Source: Paguma larvata (lineage: Eukaryota > Chordata > Mammalia > Carnivora > Viverridae). From it: a stretch of DNA of 64,000 bases. The stretch spans positions 13,996,001 through 14,060,000 of the forward strand of contig CM057844.1 of NCBI GenBank assembly GCA_030068075.1, in the 5' to 3' direction. The notes beneath the pieces are model-generated. The model was given only the letters and a program-made list of their open reading frames with translations, searched no databases and was not told the origin of the DNA. Below, in pieces: positions 60,655-64,000 of this stretch (positions are counted from its first letter, which is position 1; the number at the start of each line of letters is the position of its first letter). A program made the translations under genes and the position numbers.

Positions 60655-60897
60655 GGGGTGCCTGGGTGGCTCAGTCGGTTGAGTGTCCGACTTCGGCTCA
60701 GGTCATGATCTCACGGTTCGTGAGTTCGAACCCCGCATCGGGCTCTGTGCTGACAGCTCAGAGCCTGGAGCCTGCTTCCGATTCTGTGTCTCCCTCTCTC
60801 TGCCCCTCCCCTGCTCATGCTCTGTCTCTCTCTATCTCTCAAAAATAAATAAAAATGTTAAAAAAAAATTTATAAAAAAAAATTAAAAAAAAAAAAA
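60655..60897 (+). mobile_element. Young, near-consensus CAN-type SINE
   Basis: A perfect 14-bp duplication 'aagaattcccttca' (60641-60654 and 60898-60911). The A box 'tggctcagtcgg' (60667-60678) and B box 'gttcgaaccc' (60724-60733) are intact and several CpGs are retained. It is a plausible recent, possibly polymorphic insertion. Confidence 0.97.
60667..60733 (+). promoter_or_regulatory. Internal RNA polymerase III promoter (A and B boxes) of SINE
   Basis: A box 'tggctcagtcgg' and B box 'gttcgaaccc' in tRNA-like order. The B box equals the canonical GTTCGANNCC. Whether this copy is transcribed is unknown. Confidence 0.7.
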
Positions 60898-61204
60898 AAG
60901 AATTCCCTTCAAAGTAAAATCAGAAATCAAAGGAATACTGGTATCTTTAGAACCCAGATAACCAAAATCAACAGTTTTAGTGTCTGCTTTTGTCATGGGC
61001 TATCCACAGTTAACACTCTAATAAGATCTCGTTATACTTGTAATATTTCTTAGAACTTAAACTGAAGGCTGAAGGAAAGAACAAATGATCTTTTGATTTT
61101 GTGGAGAATTATTAACAGTGCTGAAATTTGGAAAATTTGTTTAAACACACGAGTGTTAATGTCACATGGTACTGCTCACCTTTTTAAACCAGCCTTCAAC
61201 TTGC

Positions 61205-61320
61205 CTATTACTTAATTTAAAACTGTCCACAATGTTGAAGATGGGTGATGGGTATATCAGTGTTCATTATACTCCTCCCCTTTGGTAATTTTAAAATGTT
61301 TTCCATAAAAAGTTCTTTAA
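61205..61320 (+). mobile_element. L1 3'-end fragment
   Basis: 'gatgggtatatcagtgttca' and 'ttttaaaatgttttccataa' with 'aaaagtt' resemble an old L1 3' terminus. Confidence 0.5.
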
Positions 61321-61322
61321 GG

Positions 61323-61324
<2 letters not shown>

Positions 61325-61367
<43 letters not shown>
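61325..61367. repeat. (AC)n microsatellite, about 43 bp
   Basis: About 21 uninterrupted AC units directly after the L1-like end. Confidence 0.97.
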
Positions 61368-61369
<2 letters not shown>

Positions 61370-61469
61370 CTCCCTGACTCCTGCAGTGAAAAAGACTGAA
61401 TCATGTAAGTTTTACATAAGACACCCTTCTCTGGATCATTTTAATTTTTCCTAAAAATAAACATTCTAG

Positions 61470-61613
61470 TCACCAACCCAGTGAGGGGGCAGCCGCTCAG
61501 GAATGCACTGTCATGGCAGATGGAGAATCAGTCATTGTGGGAAGTGAAACAGACTCAGGCAGCATTGGAAATGATACAGCAACATCTGATCCCATCAGGC
61601 CATCTTTAAAAAA
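61470..61613 (+). other. Candidate 144-nt exon with possible start codon (plus strand)
   Basis: Acceptor-like 'atttttcctaaaaataaaca' then 'ttctag' precedes it, and the donor 'aaa/gtaagc' follows. Inside, ATG at 61513 sits in good context (gtcATGG) and opens 33 codons to the donor, rich in Asp/Glu/Ser/Thr/Gly. The upstream frame is also open. I recognise no protein family. The acceptor is only moderate, so a chance pairing is likely. Confidence 0.18.
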
Positions 61614-62369
61614 GTAAGCATTTCATCAGCTGTTAAAAGACTTTGTACGGTGTCTAGGAGCACACTCGGTGACAATTAAAAATACTAAAGCTACAATTCA
61701 GTTTGTGTTGTTTCACAGGCTGGAGGAAGTACAAATGGAATGCTGAGTCAAAATCAAATATGCAGACTCAGAGCTGAGTCTTTGGAAAGTATTCAGTGCT
61801 TTGGAGTTTAAGATTTAAGGACAGACTGAAGGTTGGGTCCTCTCCTGACTCACAACGCCATTTGTAGAGTAGACATTCAGAAATTTTAGTAGACTGATAC
61901 TTTTTGATACTTTTCTTGACTGTTGCAATATTTTGGCTTAATTTCCATACAATATAAACACTGTGGGATATGAACAACCTTAAAACACCTCAACATGCAT
62001 ACCAACAATAAGGCAAGTTGCAAACTGTAGGTAAAGCCCTAATTATGATCATCCTCATCCCCAGTAACTAAGAGAACCTTCTCAAGGGCCAGATTATTCC
62101 AGCTACCTCCCGGATGCCCCTGAGGCCTCTTACAAACTTTAAGAACTCATTATTATGTTCTGTAAGAAGGTCTGTCTATAGGACTGCCAAGGAGAAACTT
62201 TATAGTGAAATCTCTAAACCATAAAGTTCTACTGCATAACTTTTGAGGTCCTCTGTGCCCCTTTTTCTAACGACTGCCTACACGGTTCGGTACAAGGGTA
62301 GGTACAGGCATGGACAGCCACATATGTACTAAGTGACACTGCCCCTGTCGGACACCTATCGAAACTCAC

Positions 62370-62419
62370 CTGCATGAGTTGTAAAATATATCCCTTGAAA
62401 GGTAAGGAGACATCATGTT
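62370..62419 (-). other. Candidate 50-nt exon (minus strand)
   Basis: On minus, 'ttctgctcctctgtgcacat' then 'tatag' forms an acceptor with a branch-like upstream. The 50-nt segment ends 'ctcatgcag' and is followed by a consensus donor 'gtgagttt'. It is open in at least two frames. One of them reads through the donor in a longer frame at 62229-62432. I recognise no family. A plus-strand donor-like 'gaaag/gtaagg' overlaps the same segment, which shows how easily such motifs arise. Confidence 0.22.
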
Positions 62420-64000
62420 CTATAATGTGCACAGAGGAGCAGAAATGCCACCAGAGGAGAATGACAAAGAAGATGCAGAGACTACAGCTCTGCTTGTCAA
62501 AGAAAGGCTCATGGGGGAGCTGCCTTGGAGCAGGGCCATGGGTGGCAGAAGCTTCTCCAGGCCTTTACAAAGCTCAGTGCTGGAACACTCTGAGGCACTT
62601 CTGCTCCCTTATCATAAAGTACGGACGTTTTTTCAGTACTGGTAGGCTGCCAGGTTTGTTTCTTCTTCCAATGAACCTTGACTACCATCAGTCCAATAGT
62701 GTCCTCATTCTCTAAGGTACAAAATTCTCTTGAGCAACTTTTCAGAGCTTCGTCTTCTGCTCCAGAGGGATTCTTACCTCCTCTGCAAAGGAGCTGGATT
62801 ACATCAGTGCTCCTCAATGTGTTTTAAGCCCTCCCTCCCCGCCATTCAATTTTGTGGAGAACCTCAATACATTAAACTGATAGGAGCTGGGCCACTCAGC
62901 TAGAGCAGGGATAGGGATCCACCTCAGGCCCTCCATGGAATGCAGCATTTCCAGGGAACACTGCTGAAAACCCTAAGCAGAATGCTTTCTGGGGCCCCTG
63001 GCTCTGCCTCGGTATCTCATCCTCCGATGGAACAGGAGCTTTATAAGGGCCACTCCACACACTGACCCGCAGAAGGCAAGAGATGAGAGGATGAGCACCA
63101 AGCCAGATCCAGTAAGTACAAGCAAGACAAACTGTCAATCACCAGCCAATGCCTGAATCCAAAGCTTCCTTGGGGAAAGCAATCACTTCCAGTCCTAGAA
63201 GGAGGCGCTAGTAAGAAGCTGACAGCTCAGCCAAAAGAGGGTTGACAGCTCAGCGGTCAGACAGTGACATCCCAAAAAGCACCCATGTCTCTGAATCAGC
63301 AAGCCCCAAAGACAAATAAACCACTTTTCACTTTGGGATATGGCTTAAACGTAGTGGTGAAGAGGAGAGAAGAGGAAGTGAATAGGCAGCAGGCTGAGGT
63401 ATAGAGGCTCCAGGCCCCAACCCAAGCCCCCACAGCCTAGCTGGCCTTCCTTTTGGGGTTAACCATGATCCTTATGTGACCACAAATGGAAGGAAAAAAA
63501 AAAAAAACCTCCACAGAGAGTTTTGTTTAAGGACATTGAGACCTAAAATGAAGAAAGAAAGCTGGTCTAGAGAGAGAATAGCTCTTTAAGCAAACTCTGA
63601 GAGTTCAGACATTGCTCGAGGACTCATTAAATGGCATTAATGACTCCCACAAACACTAGGGCTTTGAACATATTTGCATAACTATGTTATATGATTTCTC
63701 AACATCACTTTAGACAGAGAAATATCTTCTTCAGAATTATGAGCTTTTGTAAGAAGCACCTTGAGACATTGCTTAAACAAGCCTTCATTTACTTAACAAC
63801 ATGAAATACTGCTAGACTGACAGACCATCTGCAAAACTTTAAAAAGGACTAATAAGAACTCTGGCAGCTTTAAGAAGTGCAAAGTAAGTTGCTTCATGAA
63901 ATATCCTGGAAAAAAAATTAATCAAAGCGATTACTTTTATGACGATGATGACAGTATTATAATGTATAATATTTACTAAAATGATTACCTTTATATTAAT
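62420..64000. other. Unassigned stretch to window end
   Basis: Anonymous sequence with an A14 run at 63494-63507. The 113- and 76-codon plus frames near 62374-62715 overlap in different phases and have no domain, so I do not call them genes. Confidence 0.4.

Noticed and set aside
1..64000. A novel gene system or biosynthetic cluster
   Set aside because: No coding clusters exist. The window is explained by mammalian interspersed repeats and anonymous non-coding DNA.

Overview
This window is non-coding nuclear DNA from a carnivoran mammal, most likely a cat-family (Felidae) species. The diagnostic signal is a tRNA-derived SINE present about 28 times. It has a head reading about 'GGGGCGCCTGGGTGGCTCAG', a tRNA-like A box and B box, a pyrimidine-rich CT body ending near 'CTCTCTCAAAAATAAATAAA', and target-site duplications. 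This body matches the felid SINEC_Fc type rather than the dog SINEC_Cf type. A LINE-1 3' end with felid-like sequence at 43.2-44.9 kb supports this. Around these lie older mammalian repeats: MIR, L2, MaLR/ERVL LTRs and hAT MITEs. I found no bacterial, viral or organellar gene organisation, no rRNA or tRNA gene and no CRISPR array. No open reading frame is convincingly a host protein gene. The longest frames (up to 186 codons) fall in repeats, in strands antisense to repeats, or in anonymous sequence with no recognisable domain.

Layout. 0-7.4 kb: anonymous sequence, three hAT MITEs, a minus-strand SINE and two L2 tracts. 7.4-17 kb: mostly anonymous, with one SINE, a two-unit SINE insertion inside one target-site duplication, and an MLT1-type LTR. 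17-20.4 kb: an old L1 3' end interrupted by a SINE, then another SINE and MIRs. 20.4-33 kb: mostly anonymous, with scattered SINEs, MIRs, an L2 and an (AC)16 microsatellite. 33-39.2 kb: a nested SINE pair, an MLT1-type LTR, a minus-strand L2, and an MLT2-like LTR that appears to split a MIR. 40.2-48.1 kb: one ancient plus-strand L1, recognisable from ORF1 to ORF2, broken up by an LTR, a young felid L1, another L1 tail and five SINEs. 48-58 kb: anonymous sequence, a minus-strand MaLR LTR split by a SINE, an MLT1-type LTR and several SINEs. 57.6-61 kb: a dense SINE cluster. 61-64 kb: an (AC)n microsatellite and anonymous sequence.

The window could be intergenic or deep intronic. Weak hints of transcription are four candidate exons with good splice signals: 3290-3295, 27705-27808 and 62370-62419 on minus, and 61470-61613 on plus. 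The SINEs also lie about 23 to 5 in the plus orientation. Strong splice-donor matches are about as frequent as chance predicts, so these are leads and not gene calls. I see no previously undescribed molecular system. The most informative content is the order in which the nested transposons were inserted.
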